From NCBI RefSeq assembly GCF_024139115.2, contig NC_085140.1, positions 421,302,283 to 421,366,282 on the forward strand: a stretch of 64,000 bases of DNA. Direction: 5' to 3'. The stretch comes from Armigeres subalbatus (Eukaryota; Arthropoda; Insecta; Diptera; Culicidae). Numbering within the stretch: the stretch's first letter is position 1; the number at the start of each line of letters is the position of its first letter. The notes under the pieces were generated by a model that was not told the origin of the DNA, did no database searches, and saw only the letters and a list, made by a program, of their open reading frames with translations. Of this stretch, positions 45,780-57,405 are shown piece after piece. A program made the translations under genes and the position numbers.

Positions 45780-46410
45780 TAATCAGAAGCTACAAAATTG
45801 AATGGAAATTTCTGCCCTATCTGACCGTTGAGAAAATCACGGTATGTATTCCAAACTTCTATTTCAATACCAAATTTTAAAAACGACTTATTGGCTTTTG
45901 TAAACAAAGATTCATTTTTGTAAACAAAGATTAACAAGACTGATATCACTCCCACGCAAATCAACACCATCAATAGGTAGCAGAAGCTTCCACCTACGTA
46001 TTGATGCTTTTGGTTTGCGCAAAAATGCTATCAGATTCGTCAAACCGATGATTGAATATTTGTTTCCAAGAGCAAATAAGTCGTTTTGAAAATTTGGTAT
46101 TGATTTTATCTGAGATAGGCCTATCTGATAGACTCTATCATAAAGGGTAATGAAGGAAAGCGTTTTTACAAAGCAATTTTACCAAAGTTTAGCAAAGTTG
46201 CCCTGATGCATAGTATTGTTTTCAAGATTTTTTTTATATGCATTATTAAATTGATTTTTAAATAATTATAAAGTTCATCACTGCTTTGTTTTCAAGGGCA
46301 GAAGAAACAATGTATGTATATATAATTTAAGTCGAATCAAACGCATTTATTATGCACTGTTCGTCACACTGTAATTGGCATAAAAATACTGTTATTTCGA
46401 TCCTTTAAAA
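45780..46410. other. Unassigned AT-rich DNA
   Basis: No terminal repeats or coding signal are seen. An approximate direct repeat of TTTGTAAACAAAGATT occurs at 45897 and 45917. Confidence 0.4.
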
Positions 46411-46414
46411 ACAT

Positions 46415-46640
46415 GTGTATTATTCTGGTCGAAAAGCTCTCTGCATCATTCATGAAGTAGGTGTTGCACTAATCATCCTTAGCACTCGCGATGACGTGCC
46501 CAGGGCCAGTACCAGGACGGACGTATCTCGACTGATAGAGAATGCCTTGCTTCCATCTAATAGATAGTGGTTAGTCCCAAATCATCATGCGAAGGGAGTG
46601 ATCCTACATGTATGATGTCTAAGCTAGGTTTGAACCGCAT
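46415..46640 (+). repeat. SINE-like repeat, second copy of the 17.4-kb family
   Basis: Blocks GCACTCGCGATGACGTG, ATCTCGACTGATAGAGAATG and TTGCTTCCATCTAATAGATA follow the same order as at 17587-17670. The tRNA-like head is not clearly preserved. Confidence 0.6.
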
Positions 46641-46737
46641 ACGAATTTGTGCGAATCACCTAATTCTAATTCTAAACGCAAATAAACCGTTTTTCACAAC
46701 CCACTAGTTTTTTTTTCTTCTAGGTCAGACCCGACTA

Positions 46738-46894
46738 CACCCGATTCTTTTTTTACACGGGGGATGCGTTCCGTGTAAAAAAAGTTTTCAGTTCAAAATT
46801 TGAAAATCCGTGTAAAAAAAGTTTTATGATTTCTCGACGAATCATGCAAAATGGAGCAACTTTGCAAAAATCCGTGTAAAAACAGAATCGGGTG
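46738..46894. mobile_element. TA-duplicating MITE, 157 bp (CACCCGATTCT ends)
   Basis: TA at 46736-46737 and 46895-46896 flanks the inverted ends CACCCGATTCT and AGAATCGGGTG. Inside, CCGTGTAAAAA recurs three times directly and once inverted, giving a near-repetitive interior. It is non-coding and of the mariner/Tc1 insertion type. Confidence 0.85.
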
Positions 46895-47221
46895 TATTCT
46901 GAAATCAATTGGAATGAATCGATTTCTTTCTTTTCGTGGAGGCTCACTCTTCAAAAGTGTGTATCCACTCGTTTTGGTGCGGATGAAAGAATGACAAAAC
47001 ACACCCTTGAACACATCATTAATCATATAAGTTTCATGGTTCATGGGAATTGGGTCAAACAAAGAAGCAGAGTTTTTATTTTCGACCATACCTACATGTA
47101 TGCTGTCAGTTTAACAATAACAACTCAATGAAGCTCAAATTCCAAAATGGTTTCTAACAATGCGTGGATGTTACAAAAGTTTTGTTAAGTCCTGCAAAAA
47201 GGCTTTAAGTTTATTGGATTT

Positions 47222-47316
47222 TTTTCATTTGTCATAAGACAATTTAATACTCTCCCATTTAATTGTATCTCTAGATGGAAACTTTACCGATACATATTTC
47301 GACCTTCGACGGAGGT
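47222..47316 (-). repeat. Half copy of the 3.7-kb MITE family
   Basis: CATTTGTCATAAGACAATTT...CCCATTTAATTG...CGATACATATTTCGACCT follows the left arm of the element at 3712-3792. It is directly followed by a SINE head at 47320. Confidence 0.6.
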
Positions 47317-47317
47317 C

Positions 47318-47510
47318 CTTCGTAGCTTAGTTGGTTATATAAGCACCAGTTTAGCGTACTGAGGGTGGTGGATTCGTGTCCCAGCGAAGGAAAGTGGTTA
47401 CCTCCAATACATTTTTCAAATCAAATCTTCAACAAAATGTACATATTCACATCTGAGTTTTCAGAACATAGTAAAGTTCAAGTCGGGTGGTCCAATACCC
47501 GCCAAACAGA
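47318..47510 (+). mobile_element. tRNA-derived SINE
   Basis: A box TAGCTTAGTTGG at 47323-47334 and B box GGATTCGTGTCC at 47370-47381 have tRNA-like spacing, and the region can be read as a diverged tRNA head. The body has no coding capacity. The 3' limit is approximate. Confidence 0.65.
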
Positions 47511-48072
47511 CAATTAACTTTGATTGAACTACACTTTAGTTTCTTAATGTTTTTAAAATTTAAAGCGAATAATGATAATAAAAATAGTTCAGTTCTATCA
47601 TATAGTATTGATATTTACATAATTGAAAAACGTATATGATAATTGCCAAAGTATTATGCAAGCCGCGGGGTCTCCAGTAGCCTTGCGAGCAAAGGCTTGG
47701 GATTGCCAATCCGGAGATGGCGAGTTAGACTCTCGGTCCGGTCTAGGATGTTTTCGGTTTGGAAACTTTTCTCCCTGGGCATAGTGTATCCATTGTACTT
47801 GCCACACAAGATACATAGGGGAGAACAGTCCATAATGAACCTTTTAAGCTTTTTTGTATGTTTCACCAATATGAACAAGAATACCGAACCATTTCAACGT
47901 GTAGATGCAAAATTTACAAAACTAGCTACATTTCACAATGATCTTCTGTTCGAAATAATAAGGTTTTCATGACTTGCTAACGAATTCAAAAAATGTTTTC
48001 TAAATGGGCCTGGGGAAAAACGCCCGAATGGTGGCGTGAAATGACTCAATTGAATGTAAAATAATGACATTT

Positions 48073-48550
48073 TGCCTTTCTCGTACACCAAGGTGTAACG
48101 AAAAGGCTATATATTCCATTCCAAGACGATTTTGTGACAGAAGGTCCAGAGACCCATAGTGTTATATACCAATCGACTCATCTCGACGAATTGAGATGAT
48201 GTCTGTCAGTGTGTATGTGTGTGCGTGTGTGTATGTATGTGCGCAAAATAAAACTCAGTCATCTTTTAGGCATTTATCATGATCCGATTTGTTTGCAATA
48301 AGCTGCATTCGACGGGGAATCCAGTCCCATTGTTTCCTATTGAAAATTCTCGCTTAACTTTTCAAAAGGACCTAAGTAATATTTTTTTCATGATTTAATT
48401 TGAATAGCGCAATCAACAGAAAAACATGAAAGCTTTTGATTGCAGTACTCAAATTAATTCATGAAAAAAATGTTACTTAGGACCTTTTGAAAAGTTAAGC
48501 GAGAATTGGCCAGATCGGACTATGGGATCAAAAGTTATGGCCAAAATACG
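48073..48550 (+). repeat. Dispersed mosquito repeat (CCTTTCTCGTACACC family) with TG-rich tract
   Basis: It begins with CCTTTCTCGTACACCAAGGTG, itself a small inverted repeat. It includes TATATACCAATCGACTC and a TG/TATG microsatellite (48209-48242), and ends around GTTATGGCCAAAATACG. Such repeats are very common in Aedes genomes (from memory). It is interrupted by the MITE at 48349-48503. Confidence 0.65.
48349..48503. mobile_element. Palindromic MITE, 155 bp, with AATT target duplication
   Basis: AATT lies at 48345-48348 and 48504-48507. The ends CTCGCTTAACTTTTCAAAAG and CTTTTGAAAAGTTAAGCGAG are exact inverts, and the arms extend through CCTAAGTAA and TTTTTTTCATGA. The related sequence at 45385-45475 has a single AATT (45434-45437) with no insert, which supports the boundary. 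Confidence 0.9.
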
Positions 48551-48937
48551 ATTAATATACAACACGCTAAGAAATTCGCACTCAATTTTTTTAGTATATC
48601 TGATGGGTTTGTTCTTAATGGATTGAACTTACAATCTTAATATGAAGGGATTTTCCTCATTTTTTTCCAATGAAGCTCAATAATGGATAACTAATTTTGA
48701 ATTGTAATGGTAATTTATGGTAAAAATGTCCTACAACAGATTATATGAGTGTTTAATGAGTGAGACCATTTTGCTCCGGGGATGCGTTATGTACTGTTCT
48801 CCCCTACTTATGCAATGGCGGGCATAGAAAAGCTTTCAATTGATAACTGAGAAAACGCTAGTAGAATACCAAGTTGGAAGGCAGGCCAATTTCCAGTGGG
48901 AATGTAGAGCCATTGAAGAAGGAGAAGAAGAATACGC

Positions 48938-49779
48938 ATGACGTGTACGACCAGAAGTGTTGAGGCATGTCTGCAGAAATTAACATTCACGCATCCGTAC
49001 ATCCGACATCCATTCAGAAAATTTGCCATGCATGTGTTCCCTTTTCACATCTTTTCACGCTCCATCGTTGTTGTTTGTCATCATCATAGAAGCTGCAGGA
49101 AGTTGGATTTGAAATGACAAAAATAATCTGCAAGATGAATTCCTTGACACAGCATACTGATTGCAATTCAGAATCCAGACAATTTGGTTTTCATTTGATA
49201 CACATGGACATAGCGTTACAAGATAAAGCCTTCATGACTATTCTTTGAGCACATAGTCTTCTTAAGAAAATTTACTCAAATATTTTGAGTATCGATTAGA
49301 CTTGTGGAGCGTGTTTTGATTTTAACTATATAAGCTTCAAACAAATTTTATCGATTTCTATTATAGAATCATTTTAATGTGAAAAATGGTGAAACCAATA
49401 CCAATGCCAGCCAATGCTATTATTCAATCGACATTTTGCAATCTGTGCTAGTTCGTTTCTAGCGGCTGACCGATAAACTCGATTATTGTGCAAATATTTG
49501 ATCGTGCGGAGGAGACAACATTCATATAAAATCAAACAAGCAAAAGTATGCGATTGCTCTCGGCATCGCAAGTATGAGTAATGCTGCAGCGGTACACATT
49601 CCACGCCGCATCCTGCACATATATGGAAGCAAAATTTGCCGGAACAAGTGGGAAAATATCTCAAGTAGGTATTTTCTGCTGCTGGCGTGGCTTACGTTAC
49701 AATACAATTTAATCTTAAAAATTGTTTTCTTGAAAATCGTGTGAACATTGGAAACGATGGATTATCAAACAGATCACAA
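48938..49779. other. Unassigned DNA
   Basis: Minus-strand open frames at 49374-49664 and 49522-49707 overlap each other in different frames and show no domain. No terminal repeats were identified. Confidence 0.35.
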
Positions 49780-49781
49780 TA

Positions 49782-50206
49782 CAGTAATATCCCGATTTTA
49801 TCACCCCCCTGGTGAATTTTGGGGTGATAAAACAGGGTATGTGACAAAATTGGAAAAAAAAATATTTCCAATTTTTTAATTCATTCCACAAATATGAATC
49901 ATTTTATGCCTTGGAAAGGCCAAATGCTTGAACTGTACCCGTTAATTCTTGTCGAAATTGCTTACAGAATATTTCCAAGGTACTCAGAAGTCGTTCGTAA
50001 TAAACTACAAGCGGTGAAAGTTATTTCATGAAAATAAATAATTTTTTTGGTATTATTTACGAAAATAAAAAGAATGACAAAATTTTTTGGGTTGACAAAA
50101 TCGGGTCGAAACAGCGATAAAATCGGGACGTGATAAAATCGGGACGAAAACGTGATAAAATGGGGGGTAGACAAAATCGGGGAGTGACAAAATCAGGTCA
50201 ACACTG
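49782..50206. mobile_element. TA-duplicating MITE with internal GATAAAATCGGG array, 425 bp
   Basis: TA at 49780-49781 and 50207-50208 flanks the ends CAGTAATATCCCGATTTTAT and TGACAAAATCAGGTCAACACTG, imperfect inverts. Variants of TGATAAAATCGGG or TGACAAAATCGGG recur about seven times in the right part (50085-50195). It is non-coding. Confidence 0.8.
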
Positions 50207-50221
50207 TATACAACATTATTA

Positions 50222-50458
50222 AGTATCGTCGTCGTAGGTGGTAACAATGGGTCAAAATGGTGGTGAGAATGGGTCACTGCTTCAAGTACTTAGAATGCTT
50301 GGAGAAAAGATTAAATATATTTAGGGGCAAGAAAACTAAAATAAAAGAGACCTTTATGAAGGTTTTTTTTTGTTATCCGATCTCCATACTGTTGGTGAGA
50401 GCGATGACCCACTCTCGCCCCTAGACCCATTGTTACCCCCTACGGCGGTAGTGCTGTT
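50222..50458. mobile_element. Palindromic MITE (CCGTAGGGGGTAACAATGGGTC)
   Basis: CGTAGGTGGTAACAATGGGTC (about 50232) is inverted as GACCCATTGTTACCCCCTACG (about 50424). The next inner block, GAGAATGGGTCACTGC, is also inverted. It lies 15 bases beyond the previous MITE. Boundaries are approximate. Confidence 0.75.
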
Positions 50459-50932
50459 TAATCTTCGGAAAACAATCAATGTGAAAATTATTTTACTCGT
50501 ATTTCTGAAAGCTAATAATTTTTAATGTTTTTTGCAAGTGCATAAAGCAATCAATTTTCTGGGGCTCTAGGTAAAAAAATTGTTTGCTTTTGAGTAAAAA
50601 TTGTTGTATATTCGTAGCTTCTAAACATGTTTTGCAATAATTACGTATACAAGGAATTGTGAGAAAATTGGATTAGATGTTGTGGAAAATATGGAGAAAG
50701 AGAAAATAAAGTCAAACTCTAAATAAAGTTTACATATTTGTTTAGTAACTATAATAATTTTAGTAAATACCCCTGACTTAATTAAACGTTACCCGTGACA
50801 CACATTGGCTGTTACCCGTGACACACATGGGCCGAGTGTCGCCGCTTGGTGCGGTTTAGCTGAACCCCAGTCAGTCAATTCTTGTAGAATAGAACTGTTC
50901 AACTCAGCCGTCACCGTCAATGTATAATTTTA

Positions 50933-51157
50933 GGAACTTTTTTCAAATAGGCGTAACTGTATTTGACCTTGAAATTTGAAACGGCTAATAATCTCTAAAT
51001 TCTGTCTATATCGTACATCTGACGTTACTACCAGATAAATCGGAATCTATTCTTTCTGATGGACACTTAAGTTCATCACAAAAATTTGAAGGAAGAGCAC
51101 AATCGCCGTTCCAAACATTAAAGTCAGAATCAAATACGCCCATTTGAAAAAAGTTCC
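50933..51157. mobile_element. TA-duplicating palindromic MITE, 225 bp
   Basis: TA at 50931-50932 and 51158-51159 flanks GGAACTTTTTTCAAATAGGC and its invert GCCCATTTGAAAAAAGTTCC. Arm similarity continues to AAACGGC/GCCGTT. It is non-coding. Confidence 0.9.
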
Positions 51158-51159
51158 TA

Positions 51160-54100
51160 GAATTCTTTCTTATATCAACAAGAACTTGTAAGAAGCTAGA
51201 CTTCAAGGATAACTTGTGGTGCACTTGGTTGGCTTATTTTAGCAGGGTGCAACAGAGGTTATTGTACTAATCCAATTTAAAATAAATACGAACTACCTGC
51301 AGGCTCATCTAGCGATTAAACATCGGTGCAAACAGATAACAAACATTACCTATTACAAAATCACCTGAGCAATGTATGCGTGTTCCTGGTGTCTGATAAG
51401 TCGGAGGATATCGTCTAATAAACACGTGACTCAAGTGACTCTCCACGTATAGTTGTTTGTAGAAATACAAACACATAACATGAAATAACCACGACTTCGC
51501 CGGCATACGGTTGCATGCTTCATTCAGATAGAAAGATTGCCGACATGTTGCTTACCCGATAACACAATTAGGAAACACCTTGGCACATTAGTTTCAGTGT
51601 AATGGAAATATGTGGGTCACCCGCGTGAAGATAAGCTCACCACAAGCGCAGCGGCACTCGTTGAAATATAGTTTTCAACTGCTGAAATTACAGGTCGGTA
51701 GTTTAGAGTAGATTACGGTGAATTACTTTATATCAGGGTGGCCCTCAATCATGATTGTAAAACTGTTTCATTATGTCGATATATGTGATCTAATAAATGA
51801 TGGGCTAGAAGAGAACCATTAATGCAGAGTTCACAACTTGAACATCAAATAATCCTAAGTCAAAAGTATACATAATTAAAGGTAAATAACAAAACACCAC
51901 TAACTAACGAGCGCGGCATCAGTCATCTATAGAGGAACCTCGTGCTTGTTGTCATTGTAGGTCCCGCTTACAACAACTGCAAGACCTCATTCCATCCACA
52001 TGGAATTCCATTCTCTATTACGTTCTTTCTCGACCACTGAACAACATGGAAACTACCCAGCCAGAGAGCCAGAAGCTGGGTCAAACCGAAACCTAGCATC
52101 AAGCTGCTTGGCATCATCGAGCACCCGTTTGTTTTGGTCTTTTACATTGCACTGAACTAGGCCTATGACTCGGCTGTGTTCCGCTTTTGTTCATTCTACC
52201 GTGGAACCGGATCGCATTCCCTGGTATGCTTGCATATTCCATACCCCGGCAGAGAACTGAATACCCACCGACTATCAACCGTCGAAAAGGCAGCAAAATT
52301 GGATTAAATAATAAAAATCAATAGGCCAGTAGGGCCTCGGTGGTGCTTCTTGCTAGAACCTACCATCGTTGTAGTGACAGCACAGCTACATGATGACAGA
52401 GTACAGCATAAAGTGATATACTAATCTCATGGACTCTTCATTCTTATAGGTGAATTTCCACTCATACTTTTGTTTCTACTTCAATTTGAAACAATCCAAT
52501 TGACTTTGATTTGTGATGATTACGGTTAACTAAATTCTTGCTGATTGAACAAACTTCCCATTCAAATATGAAACCATAGTGTCAAAGCTGCACAAGATAT
52601 AATAAAAGTTCAATACATTTGTTATATGTTTTTAAGATCTTATAAAAAAGCCAACATAGATAATCACTTCATGATTTTGATACGGCGCGCAGCAGCACGA
52701 TTAGCAAACTAAATGATGTTCATGGAAAATGGATGGTGACAGCGTAAACACCATACTGTATCAAGCATGGAGCATTTAATAATAATATTAATAACACTGT
52801 AATACCTAACGAAAGCAAGAAAAAAAAGTAAAATGGAAATAAACAAATTGAATATGCTAGTGATCGTGGATCGAAGTGCCTACCCAATTCAGTTCTCTTT
52901 GCGCCACTCGAAGGGCACGAAGACAGCAGCCTACGCGATTGAGCTATGTTAAACAGGTTATCATCGTTTAAAATCCGAACGTCCGAATCAAGTGTGGAAC
53001 GCGCACAGTTTTTTGTCTCTTCCGGAGCCAGGGTCTTCGTTCCCTTGCCCAGTGCTTAAAATAGTTGGCCAGCAGCAGAGTCAGGTTGAACTCTTTCACA
53101 CGTCGCCGCAGGGGTCGCTTGTCACAAGATTTCCTCTGTCTTACAATTGCGAGGCGGGTGGCGCGGCTGGTCGAGAGAGCCGGTTACGGATATCCAATCC
53201 AACCAAACCCGGCACAAGAATGAGAATGAAAGGTCTAACGGAACTTCCCCATTCGAGTCGACATCTTCAGCAACAACAGCGACTGTTGAATGCTCTTTCG
53301 TTCAAGATTTGTATGTGTACCGTGAAATGTGGTAAAGTAGTGACACCTTCTTTCGAATGACGATATAGATAGGATTAAAAAAATATTCTAGTAAGAAAAT
53401 ATCTGTTTGATAAATGTGCTTGAGGGATTCAAAGAAAATTACGGCAATTGAACTAAAAACAGTTACGATATATGGGATCTAAATTTTTGTTCCACATTTT
53501 AGAAGACGTTGATACTTAAAATACAAATCTGATAAGAACAATTAAACCGAAAGAAAATAAATAAGCCGCCCGCCAATTTAAAGATACACCCTTCAACGGT
53601 TGACTCACATACATGCGTGCCGTTTCGCTGCGGCGATGGAGAAGCGGAATCGGGAAGATTTTGGCTACCACAGCGGCGAAGAGAGAAATGCTGGAATTTT
53701 TGCGCTACGTGGCTACAATATAACCAGATTCCAACGATACAGCCAGCGAGCGTTTCGGGTTTGGATGCTGTGTGCGGCTGGACAGAAAGAACCACGACGT
53801 CCATAAAAGGAATGTAGTTAGTGTTTGATTGTGTGTCCAACCCACAGCCGGCGCGCAGTCGACGACTTTAGGGTGTTCAACGGCGGATTTTTTTTGGGAA
53901 GCTGCCATTAGTAGTGTTCATTAAACTCGGGCTTCATGTGACATTCTTATCAGAGCATATCAAACTGATAAGACTCAGACTCTCGGAAAAAAATTATTTT
54001 ACTTCTTATCGTTGGGAGACAAGTAAATGATAAACTAGATTGGGGGAACTTTTTCAATCAGAAGAGAAAACGAGATAGAAACTATGCTATAGACATAAAG

Positions 54101-54920
54101 TAACTTCTGAACGATTATTTTTTAGAACTAATAATGAATTTAAAAAAAATCATTGAATCCAATTATTTGCTCGTCGTTGAATTATCTTATTAACGATTTA
54201 AAGTGTGATTAAATTATAATTGTAAAATCTATAATTCATGCATCCCAAGCTATGATATTCAAAACTGGAAGAAATATTTGTTAAAATAGGCAAGTCCATA
54301 AAATGTCACGGCATCATCATCTCTCTATGAAATAGCATAAACAATCCGATTTGCAAAATTTTCAAAACCTAACTTTAAACGCCATTTTTTTTAATGGCTT
54401 CAAATTTCCATGCCAACAAATATAAGCGAAGGTAACTTAGGTCACCATCGGTGACAAAGTCGAATCTATTATCGCACACTCACAAGTGGCGAGCGAATTG
54501 AAACAAAATCATGACATCATAAGTAAATTGTTGCGGTGAAATTCACGCCATTGATTGGCGTAGCCAGGGTAATAATAAGTTGAGGGCAGTACTCGAAGTG
54601 ATGCATTAATTATCTCATGGTCGCAAATTTATCTTATCTCGGAAAAATAAATCAGAAGGGCATTGTACAAGACACGACCGCAAGGTAGACGTTTGACTTA
54701 TTGTAACGAGAAACTCATTGTATATATTTGATTTTGTTGTTTGCTTGAGTATTTTCTTATAGGTTAAAATAGGAATATGAGACTACATTTGAGACTAACA
54801 AATTGGATCCCAAAAGAATTATTCAACGTTAACGAAAACGATTCCCCTGAGAGACATTTGCAAAAACCGATAACACCAATTTACAGTCGATAAGTAGGAC
54901 GCTACTTACGCTACTTTCAA
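51160..54920. other. Intergenic DNA, no supported gene
   Basis: Open frames at 52992-53360 and 53499-53840 are overlapped by frames on the same or other strand and have no domain. About 53590-53900 is GC-richer, with a CATAAAAGG at about 53801 that could be a TATA-type element, but no exon follows convincingly. No transposon ends were seen. Confidence 0.35.
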
Positions 54921-55104
54921 CACTTCTTCATCTTCTTCTATGGCTCTACATTCCAACTTGGGCTGCTTTTCAACGTTTCTATTAGAATTTCCTCAGTTAT
55001 TATTTGAAAGCTTTTCTATGCCACCCATTGCATGAGTATATACCAACATATATGTTTGTTGTATGGCAAGTACAAGGATACACTATGCCCAGGATGTTGA
55101 GAAA
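54921..55104 (-). mobile_element. SINE, 5'-truncated copy of the 47.65-kb family
   Basis: On the minus strand it reads CTGGGCATAGTGTATCC, then CTTGTACTTGCC, CATGCAATGGGTGGCATAG and AAAAGCTTTCAAATAATAAC, and ends in a GAAGAAGATGAAGAA tail. It spans the site where the other copy carries the 987-bp insertion and so gives the empty-site version. Confidence 0.8.
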
Positions 55105-55749
55105 AAATTGTGGTAATGAAGTTTAACATGAGCTCGAAGTTTTTCGTGAAACTGAAGTTTCTGTATGAAAAAGGCAGAATAAAATATAACAAATTTTGCG
55201 CTGTCTTTTACTACCGTTCAAAAAATATTGTCTCGTCAAAAATATATTCAAAAAATTCTCACCATATATAGATGATTCAGCTGCAAGACAGTGTGAAAGA
55301 GTGCTAGAATGAAGTCCAATCCAAAAGGCTTTCGCTAATTTTTATGTAGTTAGACGTGTGAACATTCGTTTTGGCACGTTGAAAAATTAGCACGGTTCTT
55401 CGGTAAAAAAGCAATAAAATTATCTAATCAATTACTAGACAGAGTATTATTTGGAATCACAAAGCTTATGAATCTTTATAAGGACAAATTGTTAAGAAAA
55501 AAAAACTTAAAGAATTCAAAATTATGATGACATTTTTAAAATAGGATTTTTAATAATTAAAAATAACATTTTTAATCGTAACAAATTTGAATACATACAT
55601 AGTCCATTTTCCATTTGTTTTTTCGAAACCCTGATCTCGGTTTTATTACAAACATTAACCAGAACTCATATATAACATGAATTTTACCACACCTTAGTTT
55701 TCTAAGTTTCAAATTTCGTAAAATGTGATCCAAAATCTTGAATTTGATG

Positions 55750-56290
55750 TAGAAATTGCTTTGGAAAAGATTTTTTTTCAGAAATTTCAGCGGAAGTTAT
55801 TTTTTTGTGGAAAACCTTGTGGAAATTTCTAGGATTTTTTTTTCAGAAATTGTGCGGAAAATTCTTGTGAAATCTTTCTCCAGGAGTTCAAACGGAAATC
55901 CCAACAGAAATCCGATGGCGAATGTCAGCACAAACACTTCCGGAAATCCTTTCATACCATAAATTCAAGGCAGAATATTTTGTAGACATTCCTGCTGTCT
56001 TTCAGGAAATTTTGCGGGAATTGCACGTAACTGCACGTCAATTATTATAAAAACTTCTCCGCGAATCCCTGAAAAAAAATCTCCTTCAAATGCAAGCGGA
56101 TTTTTTCATGAATTCCGGTAGAAATCTTTTTGAGAATTCCTGTAGATATTGTTTGGTGAATTCCTAAGTGAAACTTTCCGAAAGTTATTTACCAAATTCA
56201 AGGCGGTTTTTTTTCGGAATTTTAGACAAAGATTTTGCGGTCATCGCTACAGAAATTACAGTGAAAGTTCCTCCAAGAGAAACAAAGATA
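55750..56290. repeat. Degenerate minisatellite-like DNA (GAAATTTC/GAATTCC units)
   Basis: Variants of TCAGAAATTTCAGCGGAA and GGAAATCC recur irregularly, as at 24370-25050. Small frames here (55756-55962, 56149-56337) are translations of these units. Confidence 0.55.
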
Positions 56291-56877
56291 GGAAGCTTTT
56301 TATAACGAAGGTGTATTTTCTGGATTTAGTGCGCTAGATTCGCCTAATAATGCGCTAAGCAACACATCAATTAGTTTGACAGATAAAACTCCGGAAGAAA
56401 GTTCGGTTTGGAAGTCCCGAATTCTAATGAGGTGCTACGTCGACAATATCATGCTGTGTGGTTCGTCATAGAGGGGTTAATCAATCAGAAACTAAGAAAT
56501 ATCTCGGAATTATGTCAAAATTGACGTGACAAAAAATGGATATACAGAAACGATGAAAAAGGACAACAAGTGAAGTTCTTACCCTTATAATGCTTGTTAA
56601 ACGAGTGCACAAGAGTATAATGCATTCAATAATGACTTGGAAATAGCCAAAAAATTGGGTAAGCATAGACATCAAATGTGGAGTCCCTTCTCAACGACAT
56701 TTTGCTTCGAAAATAAAAGCCTACGCTCCTTATTTATTAAATTTCCACCCAAAACTAAATCCGCGCGAATCCTCAAAACCGTTGTGTAAATCCGCATCAA
56801 ATCCGCGAAAACAGCAAAAACCGCGAAATCCACGTAGTCGTAACAATCCTGCGCTTTATAAACGGAGTTGCTTAAAC

Positions 56878-56965
56878 GTAAGCCCAAGCTTTGCTGTGTG
56901 GTCTGCATGCAGGGCTCTCGATCCCGAAGTCCATGGTTCGATCCCACTCTGCCTTTCATAAGACG
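56878..56965 (+). repeat. SINE head remnant with B box
   Basis: GGTTCGATCCC at 56935-56945 is a full Pol III B box, in tRNA-like surroundings (CCCGAAGTCCATGGTTCGATCC). No body or tail is recognised and the A box is degraded. Confidence 0.4.
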
Positions 56966-57035
56966 GCCTTGGAGCAATTTCTCAAACTTAATATATTTTC
57001 AATTATGGAAATGCTAATATCATCTTCCAAACTTA

Positions 57036-57381
57036 GACTGGCCCAGGAAACAAAAAATTGTCTAATTCCACGGGGCACCCCCCAGGATTGTGTCTTTGGG
57101 TGAGAAAATCAATCTCTGAAAATTTCAGCTCAATCGCTTGTTGCATAAGCTGGCGCATTTGAAGTTTTTATGGGGATTTCAGCAAAAATGTATAGGAAAA
57201 TACACATCCGTCACTCATTCGATCTGGAAATTGGTTCTGATTGCTCGATTGACCACAGAATTGCAAAAACGGCAGTTGGTATGCTACAGAACAATTTCAC
57301 AGAACATTGTATGATGATTAAATGAACTTTTATATGGGTTTTGGCTGATGCGATTCGATCAAAAAACCCAAAAATACACAA
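57036..57381. mobile_element. Left half of a 690-bp palindromic TA element
   Basis: The end GACTGGCCCAG follows TA (57034-57035). About 346 bp of this half is inverted in 61442-61787, including CACGGGGCACCCCCCAG, TGAAAATTTCAGCTCAATCG and CCAACTGCCGTTTTTGC-type blocks, with high identity. The element was split near its centre by the RTE copy. Confidence 0.9.
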
Positions 57382-57405
57382 TTTTTTCATTTATTTAGTT
57401 AACAT

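Larger units (their letters stand above)
47818..48804. mobile_element. TA-duplicating non-autonomous element, 987 bp, inside the SINE
   Basis: The ends GGGGAGAACAGTCCATAA and the inverted TTATGTACTGTTCTCCCC are flanked by TA (47816-47817 and 48805-48806). It has no open frame of note. It carries further repeats at 48073-48550. Confidence 0.85.
47650..48937 (+). mobile_element. tRNA-derived SINE split by a 987-bp insertion
   Basis: The 5' part (47650-47817) has a tRNA-like head with an A-box-like TAGCCTTGCGAGC, a B-box-like GAGTTAGACTCTC (47722-47734) and the body up to CTTGCCACACAAG. The 3' part resumes at 48805 with TATGCAATGGCGGGCATAG, an AAAAGCTTTCAATTGATAAC block and a GAAGAAGGAGAAGAAGAA tail. 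A second copy at 54921-55104 (minus) is continuous across the same junction, which confirms the split. Confidence 0.85.

Noticed and set aside
47650..47735. Candidate true tRNA genes at SINE heads (also 14060-14112, 15624-15682, 47323-47381, 56935)
   Set aside because: A and B boxes are present, but the cloverleaf is broken and SINE bodies follow. These are tRNA-derived promoters, not tRNA genes.
53499..53908. Minus-strand frames in the GC-richer patch at 53.6-53.9 kb as a gene
   Set aside because: Frames overlap on both strands with no domain or splice support; recorded only as unassigned DNA.
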